From the IMG/VR virus record IMGVR_UViG_3300032323_003286, positions 1 through 48,153 of that record: a stretch of 48,153 nucleotides of DNA; one strand, written 5' to 3'. The translations under genes were made by a program, and so were the position numbers. This document shows positions 9,401-18,063 of this stretch, piece after piece (position 1 is the stretch's first letter; each line of letters begins with the position of its first letter). The DNA is from a virus. The notes under the pieces were generated by a model that saw only the letters and a list, made by a program, of their open reading frames with translations, was not told the DNA's origin and ran no database searches.

Positions 9401-12400
9401 CACTTGTAGTTAGAGAAGCAACAAAATTAATAGTTATTGGAGAGTCTACAGTATATATCCCTGTGGGTAAATTGAATGTAGAAGGAAGAATACCTGAGGA
9501 TGAATAGTAAGGGAATAATATTGATGATCCTGAGGAAACTTCTATAAATTGAAAATTAGAAGAAGTAAAATATACAGTTGCTAAAGATGAAGATGGTAAC
9601 TCTGAGTAAGAGGTATAAGCTAGGGTAGAATAAGGGTTAACTTGTGGTTGTGGGTATTTATTTCTTTCAAGTAGGTGTTGTTTAATAACAATTCCAGAAG
9701 CAAGACTTGTACGAGCAGGTACAAAATCTTTAATCATTTTAAATAATGAATTATCAAAGAATTTTATTAAACGTATAAAATCAATTAAATCATAATTTTT
9801 AGTATACTTTTCAAAATAATCATTTCTTAATTTATCTAAAGCAGGATATGACTCAGCTGAGGAGGAACGTAATCTTGGATCTCCTATATAATCTCCAATG
9901 TTAAAAAATCCTAATTGATCCATTATATCCTCATTTATCTCATTTTGAGGTGAAAATGCTACTTCAAGATAATTTATATTTGGAGTATAACTTGCACTTG
10001 CTTCTGTTGTTTGAGATAATGCTCTATATTGAGATAAAGTATCACCAGCAGGTAAAGTATTATTTTCTAAACGGATTTTATCACTAACAGTATTTTTAAT
10101 ACCTGCTACAGGTTGATCGTAAAAGAAATATTCTGTGTTTGGGGTAAATGTAGGAGTAGGTGTATTTCCAAAATAAAAAAAGTTACTATTTCCAACAAAT
10201 GAACTAGTAGGAGTCCAGGACCCTGTAACTTTTGGGTGAATTGAACGTGATCCCGTATATAATTCACCTCCTAAAGATGCCCTAAAAGCAAGTATATTAG
10301 GTCCACTCTTTATGGAGTTACCCTCAACTGAATAAGGATTCATTATATAATCCTTAAAAGTATTTTCAGTTAATCCTATAGTGTAATATCTAACTTCTTG
10401 TAAAGAACCTGAAAAATCAGAAGCAAGTGGAGGGGTTTCAAGGCTAAAGTCTATTCCTATAGAGTTAGCCCAAGAGGTTGAATCTTCATTAATTGAAGAA
10501 GAAGCATAAAATCCTAATAAAGTTCCATTATCTCCACCTTCATATATTTTATTACCAGCATGTAAAGTAAAATCATCACCTGCTCTAGTTATCATAGTTG
10601 ACCACCATCCATTATCAAAAAATGGTAAATAGATACTAGCTGTTGAATTAGGAGAATTAGTATAATCGGGATAAAATGTTAAAGTACCATATTGGTAATA
10701 TGGATTTATAATAGATCCGCTATATGAACCACTAGTATATCCTGATCCAGTGTATGTTAAAGTAATAGCAGATGTTATACCATTCCCATCATATAAATAA
10801 GCTAAACTTTGGGAAAGAGGAGAATTAACTCCCGGAAAACCTTCAGTTTTAAATCTAAAGGCTAATGTTGATGGTACATTATCTTCAGCACCCCAAGCTG
10901 GGTTTAAAGACCATGAAATAGATAAATGATTATCTGTACCTCTGGCTTGGAGAGCATAATTAAATTCATTTTGCCAATAATCCCAATCATTTGAATTTGT
11001 TTTATCTTTTCCTCCATACTCATTAATTCTTAATATTGTATCAGGAATACCATATGAAGTGATAAGAGCGCGCAAACCAGGTAAAGTACCTTTTGCTTTA
11101 AGCAGGTATGGTAAATTATGGTAAATGCGTTTATACAACGATTTATTCACATCATCTAACGGTAAATAATCGTTTGAAGCCGATATTAAAGTATTAACAT
11201 ATTCAAATCCACTAGGTGTAGGTAATGAACCTGTTATATTTGGGAATGGAAATAAAGCACCATCAGGTGTTAAACCTAAAAATGCAGTATATAAATCTTG
11301 TGTAGAAAAATTGTTTTGATATAATTTAATTCCAAAATCACGAATTGCATCTGCAACTATATCTTTTGAAATACCATATTCTAAACGGTTATCAGCATTA
11401 TATTTTTGAGTAACATCTTTATAATAAATCCAAATATTATCATAATGTTGACCTACCATTTCTACAAATAATTGGTAAGGTTCATTAGCTGAATCTTCTC
11501 TTAAGTATTCAGGGATAGTATAATATAAATTATCTTTATTAGTATTGTCATATAAAGATGCAGTTAAAATAATTCCCCCATAGTTTGGACTATATTCATT
11601 TGTACTTCCAAACCAAGTATTAACAGCTGAACTTCCTATTTTAGCTAGTGCATAAGGTTTTTCAGTTGTTGTTTTAGGCCAGGCATATGAATTATCACTA
11701 TAGTATAAAAAGTATTCATATCCGTCAAAATTAGTTATAATTTCATCTATTTTATTTTCATATACAGCAGCACTACTACTAATAGATGATGAGGAGTTTG
11801 TTGCATTGTTTAGTAAAGCAATAGAAGAAGAATATTCTTCAATTAATTCTATCTTATAATAGAAATTTTCTAAACGTGATTGAGCTGAGCTAAAATGAAT
11901 AAAATTTGGAAAATTAGTATAATCTACGTTTATATCAATTTCTTTTTCTTCAAGTAAACTATTTAATTGGTTTTGAGAACTAGTTAAAGAAGTTGTAATT
12001 AAATCAATGTAAGACAATTCTAAAGTTGAATTATTTACTTTATCTTTTAAATTTAAATTAAAATTAGGTCCTGAAAGTGGGGTTGTGTCTGAGATAATTA
12101 TAGGGAGATCTTCAAAAGTAACTTTGTAAGCTCTAGGTTCTTCCACAACTGTTACTACCCATAAAGGGAAATTTACATCAAAATCTTCAGGTAATGCTTC
12201 ATATAATTTAACTAATACTGTTGGATTATTTGGATCAGTATTATCTAATTGAACGTTATTTGCAATTACAAGTTGATTTTCTCCAAAATTAAGATAAAAA
12301 TCTAAAAAATAAGGACTATTTTCTCTTTCAACTATAAAATTGTTTGTTTGTTCAACGATACTAGGATTATCTAAAATAGTACTATCTAATCTAACCTCAG

Positions 12401-12776
12401 TTCTATCAGATGAAATTTCAGCTATATAAAGTTGTTCAAGATCAGAACCAATTTGTTTATTAAAAAAGTTAAAATATGTAGTATATTCTCCTTGATCAAA
12501 CCCACCATTTATTAAGATTTGCTCAGGATCTAATATAATTTCAGATATATTTTCCCCTTCACCTGCAGATTGACCATCATTTTGGATAGTATATTGGGAA
12601 AAATTATAATCAGAAAAAAGAATTATTTGGTTATTATCGTATGTAAAATATTCAATATAACTACTAGAGGAAAGAGAAGTATTAATATCAAGAGTTGATA
12701 TCAAATTCGTATCTTGTCCTTCATATGTTTGTAAAAGAAAACTTTGAGGATCTATTTGAGTAATTTCTGCTGCCAT
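6450..12776 (-). CDS. Giant virion structural protein with lectin/LamG-like domain (baseplate or tail-associated)
   Basis: At 2108 residues this is the largest gene in the window. The N-terminal third has charged helical stretches. About residues 450-600 contain a segment with HYDNIWIYYKDVTQKYNADN and KRIYHNLPYLLKAKGT, which I recognise from large structural proteins of marine T4-like phages. About residues 615-815 (LAFRFKTEGFPG, DNGWWSTMITRAGDDFTLHAG, SGSLQEVRYYTIGL) look like a concanavalin-A/laminin-G beta-sandwich, often used for glycan binding. The C-terminal half is made of Ser/Thr/Gly-rich beta modules (TFTGSF, SASLT). It follows gp25-, gp6- and DNRLRE-like genes, the place where T4 has gp7/gp8/gp10, so it may be a baseplate wedge or receptor-facing component. 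Its start overlaps the upstream stop by one base. Confidence 0.8.
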   Translation of the reverse strand: MAAEITQIDPQSFLLQTYEGQDTNLISTLDINTSLSSSSYIEYFTYDNNQIILFSDYNFSQYTIQNDGQSAGEGENISEIILDPEQILINGGFDQGEYTTYFNFFNKQIGSDLEQLYIAEISSDRTEVRLDSTILDNPSIVEQTNNFIVERENSPYFLDFYLNFGENQLVIANNVQLDNTDPNNPTVLVKLYEALPEDFDVNFPLWVVTVVEEPRAYKVTFEDLPIIISDTTPLSGPNFNLNLKDKVNNSTLELSYIDLITTSLTSSQNQLNSLLEEKEIDINVDYTNFPNFIHFSSAQSRLENFYYKIELIEEYSSSIALLNNATNSSSSISSSAAVYENKIDEIITNFDGYEYFLYYSDNSYAWPKTTTEKPYALAKIGSSAVNTWFGSTNEYSPNYGGIILTASLYDNTNKDNLYYTIPEYLREDSANEPYQLFVEMVGQHYDNIWIYYKDVTQKYNADNRLEYGISKDIVADAIRDFGIKLYQNNFSTQDLYTAFLGLTPDGALFPFPNITGSLPTPSGFEYVNTLISASNDYLPLDDVNKSLYKRIYHNLPYLLKAKGTLPGLRALITSYGIPDTILRINEYGGKDKTNSNDWDYWQNEFNYALQARGTDNHLSISWSLNPAWGAEDNVPSTLAFRFKTEGFPGVNSPLSQSLAYLYDGNGITSAITLTYTGSGYTSGSYSGSIINPYYQYGTLTFYPDYTNSPNSTASIYLPFFDNGWWSTMITRAGDDFTLHAGNKIYEGGDNGTLLGFYASSSINEDSTSWANSIGIDFSLETPPLASDFSGSLQEVRYYTIGLTENTFKDYIMNPYSVEGNSIKSGPNILAFRASLGGELYTGSRSIHPKVTGSWTPTSSFVGNSNFFYFGNTPTPTFTPNTEYFFYDQPVAGIKNTVSDKIRLENNTLPAGDTLSQYRALSQTTEASASYTPNINYLEVAFSPQNEINEDIMDQLGFFNIGDYIGDPRLRSSSAESYPALDKLRNDYFEKYTKNYDLIDFIRLIKFFDNSLFKMIKDFVPARTSLASGIVIKQHLLERNKYPQPQVNPYSTLAYTSYSELPSSSLATVYFTSSNFQFIEVSSGSSILFPYYSSSGILPSTFNLPTGIYTVDSPITINFVASLTTSGSGLTGWTITQNGFSVIPGFATNTPGSSITEYISSSFTAIPGDIIQIEGFKPNSNPSTVTSGYLEFSYAPNLGTTTNIPFTFQDISVSGTIVPQWNDYNLGTIENFSGGTGGSFEPFNYIGNVSQSWYETVQSPLGLIVTLHDDQDEFYDGEFSGSVVIVTTQSLNQPYAVENIVFNYTPILFLNSNFDQSLQSTFSTNQLLNSSTVPYDGEILISVGRKKPSNGGINTLGVNFIKIAKNDYNGNNSTIPLGQITNLLIKYSNYSTATNYKINNITEYPTYYLYDIEINSQYSTVDNEIKNYKISGSISTPRYFSGTAVTSSIKFTSSLDIQNAYNSSSGNITYINTPNIILHITASLTLNNSTGPNSAVNFNFRNTEETTYGSTTFSVPSTPTVFTFTGSFVPLQGQESYFFAVVPFGTAVTMSNFQIVVTQSIAPIAAVQDSVILEPYITVPNFYNSDQNALLNSVQDGRTSLIYEDVDYSTGLLVPTNFEAIISSSATKAAVQDSNYTTKRHIIPRYEGSKTTSQFLNTWTSGDEDTYGKLPSVESNKVYVAYCDSIGGWAPEKMNASAAFIKFFIGEEGDIITPNTDDIALYVNQGTFVSGEKVKIESLGTSTNTSPQYKTVFRGGTKIEPILYNQIKHYQNPSMSFAPEIEFTDDNPNLTLSVNDYTATLKDSSGGFGSTSWSGIAMDTIIVSGSSVGTSLANPNVYTASAALITEGLDLIFQVDLNIFNNNSTTSTAYARIIRNRSSVLTPVGVTGYVNGSGYIPGGTVKPLSFTTTIPATELVAGDVFQIQLITGNSNVGYNATSTWKISTNPLPTAPISTTGLFFTNPSPAFSNYLYSTSSALIQYYGNQETHQKDIAGSGFNPVTLPFTIETGDEFRFEGDETKTFMVQEASIITTPLLTYLLILLDNPISGSGINVNQFVLRRYVDSAGSFIFDGSVPSGVSSPYLIKPEYISDKLEQNIGKYIEDLTQKGLL

Positions 12777-13138
12777 TATTGTGGGTTAGCTAATGTTGTT
12801 CCTGTTTGTAATTGTATAATTTGCTTTTGAGCATCTAATAAATCAATTCTTAATTGAGCAATTTCATCTTGTAAAGCTAAAATTTCTTCTTGATTAGCTT
12901 CAAAACCAATGTATTCACTACTTTTTTTAATTAAATACTCATGGGAATTTATAATGCCTAATTCAGGTATATCATAAAAAAGATCATTGTACATGTTAAA
13001 AAATTCTTCTGTAGTTGGTTGAGCATCAAGAATTTGTTGCACTGATTGGACTCCCAACTGCTTAAAAGAAGTATCTATAACTTTAGTGTACTGTTCTTTA
13101 TTATATACTTGTTTATTTAAACTTACATTTTCACTCAT
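12776..13138 (-). CDS. Small coiled-coil protein of the baseplate operon
   Basis: The 120-residue protein ends in a heptad-patterned helix (about residues 80-112, EEILALQDEIAQLRIDLLDAQ) followed by a short Thr/Gly tail. The middle is aromatic and acidic (EEFFNMYNDLFYDIPELG). It overlaps the gene before it by 4 bases and touches the giant gene after it by one, so all three are translationally coupled. It may be a trimerisation or assembly factor for the giant protein, but I recognise no family. Confidence 0.7.
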   Translation of the reverse strand: MSENVSLNKQVYNKEQYTKVIDTSFKQLGVQSVQQILDAQPTTEEFFNMYNDLFYDIPELGIINSHEYLIKKSSEYIGFEANQEEILALQDEIAQLRIDLLDAQKQIIQLQTGTTLANPQ

Positions 13139-14253
13139 CCGTTAATAACTTTAAAATAGTAATTATCATCAAAGATTAATGTAGAACCATTTATGATAGT
13201 TTTAATTAAAATTTTATAATATCTTTCTGGTTCTAATCCACTCATATAAACATCAAAATAATTTCCCTTAGTATCAGAACTAATTTGAGTATATTGATTA
13301 TCGAAGTTAATAACAAATTCATTAGTAGCCAAGTCTTTTATTGCATAATATGAACTTGTTGGTAAATAATTCAAATTAGTAAATAAAGAACTTGTTTGAT
13401 ATACTCTTGTAGGGTATAAAGGACTTACATTTATATAAAATCTGTTAATACTTTCAGGAAAAAATTCTCCTGGGTTTTCAGATAAAGACATCTTTAAGTC
13501 TGTTGTAGTAACAACAGGAGAAGAAGGTGTAATGATTGAAGTATAATCTCTCCATCTAAATTCTAAAGTTGGAGGATATATTGTATTTGTATCAACACTA
13601 TAATATTTAAATATAGGTTGAATATATTGACTTGGATTAAATTCATATGAACTCGAAAGTTTACATATAAATCCATAATTCGGAATTGAACTGGAATACC
13701 AAGCATTTACAGTATTACTTACATTTACTTCAATATCTTTTACAGAACGTAAACCAAAAGATTGTGTAACTAAAAAACTAGAGGTAATAAACCAATTTCC
13801 CCCTCCTTGTGGGACACTTGTTGATGAATCTGATCCAGTATAAGAAAAACCTCCAATAGTTCCATTCATACTCCAATTACCAGAACCTGAAAAGTTGGAG
13901 AAATTCCAAGAAGCTCCATCAGTTCCTTGAGCAATATCTAAATAATATCCAGTACCGTTTATCCATGATTGAGCAAGAGGACGAATTTCAAGAGATACAT
14001 CTAAATTTACTCCTTGAGCTTCAGCTATAAAATTTTTAAGGTATACTCTATATGAACTTCCACTTATTTTATTATTGATAATATCTTGAATTTCAGTATT
14101 ATCAAATTGGGTAATATATCTTGCCACCCCAGGATTTAGACTAGTTCCTAAAGTATTAGAAACTTCACATATAGCGTTCAATCCTGTATTCATTACAGGG
14201 TAAGCAGAATATAAAGTAGTATCTTGGGTTGGGAATATTTTATAAACAGCCAT
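13135..14253 (-). CDS. Structural protein with DNRLRE-like N-terminus
   Basis: The 372-residue protein begins MAVYKIFPTQDTTLYSAYP then NTGLNAICEV. This matches the DATLYS...NTG pattern of DNRLRE-type beta-sandwich domains found in surface and phage tail proteins. Internal segments VSLEIRPLAQSWINGTGYY and DGASWNFSNFSGSGNW repeat the style of the fold. The C-terminal 120 residues are a second beta domain (RFYINVSPLYP, GLEPERYYKILIKT). It lies directly after the gp6-like gene and overlaps the coiled-coil gene. A baseplate-peripheral or fiber-attachment role is plausible. Confidence 0.75.
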   Translation of the reverse strand: MAVYKIFPTQDTTLYSAYPVMNTGLNAICEVSNTLGTSLNPGVARYITQFDNTEIQDIINNKISGSSYRVYLKNFIAEAQGVNLDVSLEIRPLAQSWINGTGYYLDIAQGTDGASWNFSNFSGSGNWSMNGTIGGFSYTGSDSSTSVPQGGGNWFITSSFLVTQSFGLRSVKDIEVNVSNTVNAWYSSSIPNYGFICKLSSSYEFNPSQYIQPIFKYYSVDTNTIYPPTLEFRWRDYTSIITPSSPVVTTTDLKMSLSENPGEFFPESINRFYINVSPLYPTRVYQTSSLFTNLNYLPTSSYYAIKDLATNEFVINFDNQYTQISSDTKGNYFDVYMSGLEPERYYKILIKTIINGSTLIFDDNYYFKVING

Positions 14254-14279
14254 TAATATATTTTATTATAAATATGGCG

Positions 14280-16124
14280 TTATAAAGGAACTACTTTACC
14301 TTTAATATCTGAGTTAGGGTATCTTACTTCAAAAATACTAGGATCTAATGATGGGTAAATTACTTGATTTTGAGTAGCTAAGGTTATATCATAAGCATAT
14401 TGAGAATATCCTGAGGTTGTTCCTGCTTTATTTTCAATAGTAATATTTTTAACTGTTTGAACCCCCTTAATTCTATCAAGTAAAACATATAAATCTCTTA
14501 CCATAATAGGTTGATTGATTTGCCAATTATTGATATTAAAATAAGATTGTAATGCTGTTATACAAGCCAAAAGAACTTCATTATTATTATACTCAGGTAA
14601 AACTATAATTTCAAAATTTACTCCAATATTAATAATAAATGCATTTTTTATTTCAATATTATCTCCAATCATTCTATATTGAGACATATAAGTTCTCAAA
14701 TTATTTTTTAATGTTTCAGAAGCATAATCTAATAAACCAATTGAATTTTGAGATAAAACAAATAAACTTAATGTTTCAATAGTTGAAATTTGAGTGTCAG
14801 TTAATTTAGGTTGTTCAATGTATGCTTTAGATATAGCACCATAATCCGAGGGCATACTTAAAGCTCTAATTAAATAATCATCAGCTGTAACTGAGCGTTT
14901 TTGAGAAGCAATTAGTGCTAGGGTATTTTGGCGAACCTCTTCTACTGTATCCCCTCCTTTCCCTCCAGAAGCAGCAGCTGCGTTATTTGAAGATAGAGAA
15001 TTAAAAATATAGTTAGCTATAGTTGAGTTTAAATTTGTATTATTAAACTTAACATTTGTAGAAGCTACTGTTGTAAGAGTATTAGACGATATATTTGAAC
15101 TAACTCCTCCTCCTGTTAGATATCTTACTGTTAAAGTAGTATTTGAAGGAGAAATTCCATAAGTTCCTGTGTATAAAAAATTTACAGGGGAATAAGCTGC
15201 TGTAAGTTTGTCTTGGTTGAAAGGTAATCCTATACCTACATTATTAGCATTAGGAGTAATTTCTTCATCAGTATCATCGGGAGAACCAGCTCCAAATTGT
15301 AATTGTACTTGGTTTTGAGATAATATTCGAGTAGCAAAACGTCTTGCAACTTTTTTAAGTCTCAATAAATATGGAGTATTATCTGTTTTATTAGGATCAT
15401 TTATATTAGTATTTTTTATAGGATCTAATACCATTTCTTGTCCTAAATGATCTACTTCATACCATCTATTTCCATCAGAATCTACAACATCTAAAATTTT
15501 AATAAAATTATTTGGTGAAAATGTAACTGTATTAAATTGAACAGGATCTGTAAAATTAAAAGAAACATTTTCAATAGTAGCAGAAATAGCATTTCTACTT
15601 TTCTTTAAAAGAAAATATTGAGGAATATTACCTGCAATTTGGTAAATTGAAATCTCAGTTGGATCTTGAGAACTTGAAATAGAGAAATCTACTTTATCTT
15701 GGATTAAAAATGTAGTTCCATTTTGGGATGAAATTGTAGTATTTTCTCCAATAGTTAAAGAATAGTCGTAATCAGGAACATATTCTGAGCCTACTTGTCT
15801 AGCAGGTAATTGTTGATAAAAATCAACTGTAACTTGAGCTACTGGTGAAATTTTGGGTTTATATCCAAACATATAGGCTAACTCATATATGCTATTAGTT
15901 TGTTGGGCATATTGAGTAAATGTTTCTTGGAATTGATTATCTAAATAAAAACTTAAAACATCCCCAACATATGCGGATTGTTCCATAAACATCATTCCTA
16001 CAGATGCAGGAGTAAAGTCATTAAATGTGTTTGGGAAATATGTTTTAGCATATTCAACTAAACGTGATCTAAAATCAGAAAAATCACGATTAATATATTT
16101 TATGTCTCTATTTGTATTAGCCAT
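14280..16124 (-). CDS. Baseplate wedge protein, T4 gp6-like (baseplate J family)
   Basis: The 614-residue protein is close in length to T4 gp6 (660). The N-terminus DIKYINRDFSDFRSRLVEYA and the segment MMFMEQSAYVGDVLSFYLDN are characteristic of gp6/J-type wedge proteins. The central stretch GGKGGDTVEEVRQNTLALIA followed by RSVTADDYLIRAL (about residues 389-421) is the conserved Baseplate_J core. The C-terminal domain (FIINIGVNFEIIVLPEYNN) is the dimerisation-type fold. gp6 dimers tie baseplate wedges into a ring around the hub. The gp25-like gene ends 2 bases upstream, the usual baseplate order. Confidence 0.92.
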   Translation of the reverse strand: MANTNRDIKYINRDFSDFRSRLVEYAKTYFPNTFNDFTPASVGMMFMEQSAYVGDVLSFYLDNQFQETFTQYAQQTNSIYELAYMFGYKPKISPVAQVTVDFYQQLPARQVGSEYVPDYDYSLTIGENTTISSQNGTTFLIQDKVDFSISSSQDPTEISIYQIAGNIPQYFLLKKSRNAISATIENVSFNFTDPVQFNTVTFSPNNFIKILDVVDSDGNRWYEVDHLGQEMVLDPIKNTNINDPNKTDNTPYLLRLKKVARRFATRILSQNQVQLQFGAGSPDDTDEEITPNANNVGIGLPFNQDKLTAAYSPVNFLYTGTYGISPSNTTLTVRYLTGGGVSSNISSNTLTTVASTNVKFNNTNLNSTIANYIFNSLSSNNAAAASGGKGGDTVEEVRQNTLALIASQKRSVTADDYLIRALSMPSDYGAISKAYIEQPKLTDTQISTIETLSLFVLSQNSIGLLDYASETLKNNLRTYMSQYRMIGDNIEIKNAFIINIGVNFEIIVLPEYNNNEVLLACITALQSYFNINNWQINQPIMVRDLYVLLDRIKGVQTVKNITIENKAGTTSGYSQYAYDITLATQNQVIYPSLDPSIFEVRYPNSDIKGKVVPL

Positions 16125-16126
16125 TT

Positions 16127-16531
16127 TTAAAATTGGATTTCAAGAACATCTGAAATACTAGTATTAATTACTGAATATTTAAGGGTTACGGTTATTTGGT
16201 TAGTATCTGATTGTCCAGTAACAATTAAGTCGGCTACGACTATATTTGGAAAATATGTGGATAATTTTTGGTTTATATCTTCTCTAAGAAAATCTAAATT
16301 CTCTGTTGTAATTTGTTCAAAAATAAATGCTCTTAAACCTCCTCCAAATGTTGGATTTAAAGGACGTTCTCCTGGATTGGTTAAGAAGAAATTTATTAAA
16401 TCTGCTTTTATAGCATCTTTGGTTTGATAATTTGAAATAAAAACAGCATCCCCACTTAATGGAAGATTTATCCCTACAGCTGCGCTTGTATTAAAATCAA
16501 TAGGGTATATCTGTTGGGGACTAAAAGCCAT
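16127..16531 (-). CDS. Baseplate wedge protein, T4 gp25-like
   Basis: At 134 residues it matches gp25 (132). The motif LTNPGERPLNPTFGGGLRAF (about residues 51-70) followed by IFEQ is the signature of the gpW/gp25 family, conserved from phages to type VI secretion TssE. The C-terminus is a beta-hairpin (ITVTLKYSVINT). gp25 sits in the inner baseplate and connects wedges to the sheath. Its start touches the stop of the 109-residue gene, and the gp6-like gene follows after 2 bases. Confidence 0.93.
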   Translation of the reverse strand: MAFSPQQIYPIDFNTSAAVGINLPLSGDAVFISNYQTKDAIKADLINFFLTNPGERPLNPTFGGGLRAFIFEQITTENLDFLREDINQKLSTYFPNIVVADLIVTGQSDTNQITVTLKYSVINTSISDVLEIQF

Positions 16532-16860
16532 TACTTGGTATTTAATAAACTCATAATTTGATCCATTCCTACTTCACCTGCTCCTAAATTACCATTTACC
16601 GGATCACTTACCTGTGGTCTAAAAGGAACAGCATCTTGTGAAGTAAAACTCATAGCGGTTTCACCTAAAACTTCAGCATATTTTGATCTAAAATCAATTG
16701 GAGGTGGAGCATAAGATGGAGTAGTAGTTGGTGGGGTATAAGATTCTTTAACTAATTGTTTTGGAGATTTTAACGCTTCCAATATAATTTCCTTTAATTC
16801 TTCTTGAATTACTTCTCTTACGGCTTCTTTAATTAATTTTTTAAAATCGTTACTTTTCAT
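16531..16860 (-). CDS. Small protein of the baseplate operon, unknown function
   Basis: The 109-residue protein has a strongly charged N-terminal amphipathic helix (residues 1-33, KKLIKEAVREVIQEELKEII). A Pro/Thr-rich linker TPPTTTPSYAPPP follows, then a C-terminal segment ending MDQIMSLLNTK. The same architecture (helix, proline linker, short tail) occurs in small proteins near gp5/gp25 genes of marine T4-like phages. It might be an assembly chaperone or a minor baseplate part. No family is assigned. Confidence 0.7.
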   Translation of the reverse strand: MKSNDFKKLIKEAVREVIQEELKEIILEALKSPKQLVKESYTPPTTTPSYAPPPIDFRSKYAEVLGETAMSFTSQDAVPFRPQVSDPVNGNLGAGEVGMDQIMSLLNTK

Positions 16861-16878
16861 ATAATTATAAATATTTGA

Positions 16879-18060
16879 TTATTCTGCTTTTAAATCATTT
16901 GTTTGTATATAAAATACAAGTTCATCAATCAATATCTGGTCAATTGAACTGTAAGACCATTCTCCTTGTAACATTACAACACCTCCTTTATTTCTAGCTA
17001 TGGCTCTTCTTCGTTTTAATGAATTTGTTGTAGCTTCAGTTTCAACCTCCATTTCAAATCCATTTACGTTAGTAACAACAGGTGATAATTGATTTGATTG
17101 TTGTTGAGTTAAAGCAGTTAATTCTGCTGAGATTTGTTCTTGGGGGGTATTGGGGGAACAATGTTGGATTAATTCATCTAAAAGACTTAAATTTTGTAAT
17201 GCTTGAGTTAAAACTTGGCGTAATATAACTAATGTTATTAAAAGACCAGTATTAACAGCTTTTAAAGATGTTATTGTTTTACCTATTGCATCTTTACTAT
17301 CTTGTATCCCTAATAAAACATTAGTTGGAAGTCCAGCTCCAGGAGGAACAGATGTTGGTAAAGGAAGATTTTTTAATATTAAAAATGAAATTTCTAATAC
17401 AGTAATTACATTACCCGAAATACCTAATGCTTTAGTAGTACTGTCTATTACTTTAAGAGTATTATTTAACTGTTTAACTAGTTTATTTTTTCGGCTAATT
17501 AATTTAGCTAATTCCTCTTGTGTAGGGCATGAAATTTGATTCTTAACATCTTCAAGTTTATTTTTATTTTGAGCTACTAATTGAGTTACTTTAGTAATTC
17601 CAAATTCAGCTATTAAAGTTAATATTACAGGTATTAAACGACTTTTAACATTAACAACAACATCATTTAATCTTTTTTGAGCGTAATATTTAGAATCTTT
17701 TTTATCTTTAGTTCTAACATCAATTTCTTCTTGAGTTATAAGGGATGAATTAATTTTGTCTTCATTTAAGCTATCTTGAATAGGCAGCATTTCGATAACA
17801 AAATTATCTTTAGGAGAACCATCTCCTTTATAAGGAGTATATTCTACACTTTCATACCCTTGTTTAATAATATTTAATTTAGGAAATGAAGATGAACTAC
17901 TTAAATCAATTTCTAAAGGAATAGAAATAGAAAAAGATCCTTGAGAATCTGAAATGGAGGGGATAGTTGAACTTGAAAAGTAAATATTAGCCCCTACTAT
18001 ATATTCATTTGATTTACTATCAATTACTAAACCAGAGCTATTAACTGTAATTTCTGACAT
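16879..18060 (-). CDS. Baseplate-operon protein with carboxypeptidase-regulatory-like N-terminal domain
   Basis: The 393-residue protein has residues 1-90 resembling a CarboxypepD_reg beta-sandwich: VIDSKSNEYIVGANIYF, then SDSQGSFSISIP and PKLNIIKQGYESVEYTP. This domain is common in Bacteroidetes surface proteins and in T4-like phages of that group. The middle has hydrophobic helices (VIPVILTLIAEFGITKV, VITVLEISFLILKNLPL, LLITLVILRQVLTQAL) that may be buried helices or membrane-contacting. The C-terminus has a basic patch KRRRAIARNKGG. It lies between the gp5-like and gp25-like genes, hinting at a hub or tail-tube-end component. Assignment to a T4 gene is not possible. Confidence 0.72.
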   Translation of the reverse strand: MSEITVNSSGLVIDSKSNEYIVGANIYFSSSTIPSISDSQGSFSISIPLEIDLSSSSSFPKLNIIKQGYESVEYTPYKGDGSPKDNFVIEMLPIQDSLNEDKINSSLITQEEIDVRTKDKKDSKYYAQKRLNDVVVNVKSRLIPVILTLIAEFGITKVTQLVAQNKNKLEDVKNQISCPTQEELAKLISRKNKLVKQLNNTLKVIDSTTKALGISGNVITVLEISFLILKNLPLPTSVPPGAGLPTNVLLGIQDSKDAIGKTITSLKAVNTGLLITLVILRQVLTQALQNLSLLDELIQHCSPNTPQEQISAELTALTQQQSNQLSPVVTNVNGFEMEVETEATTNSLKRRRAIARNKGGVVMLQGEWSYSSIDQILIDELVFYIQTNDLKAE

Positions 18061-18063
18061 GAT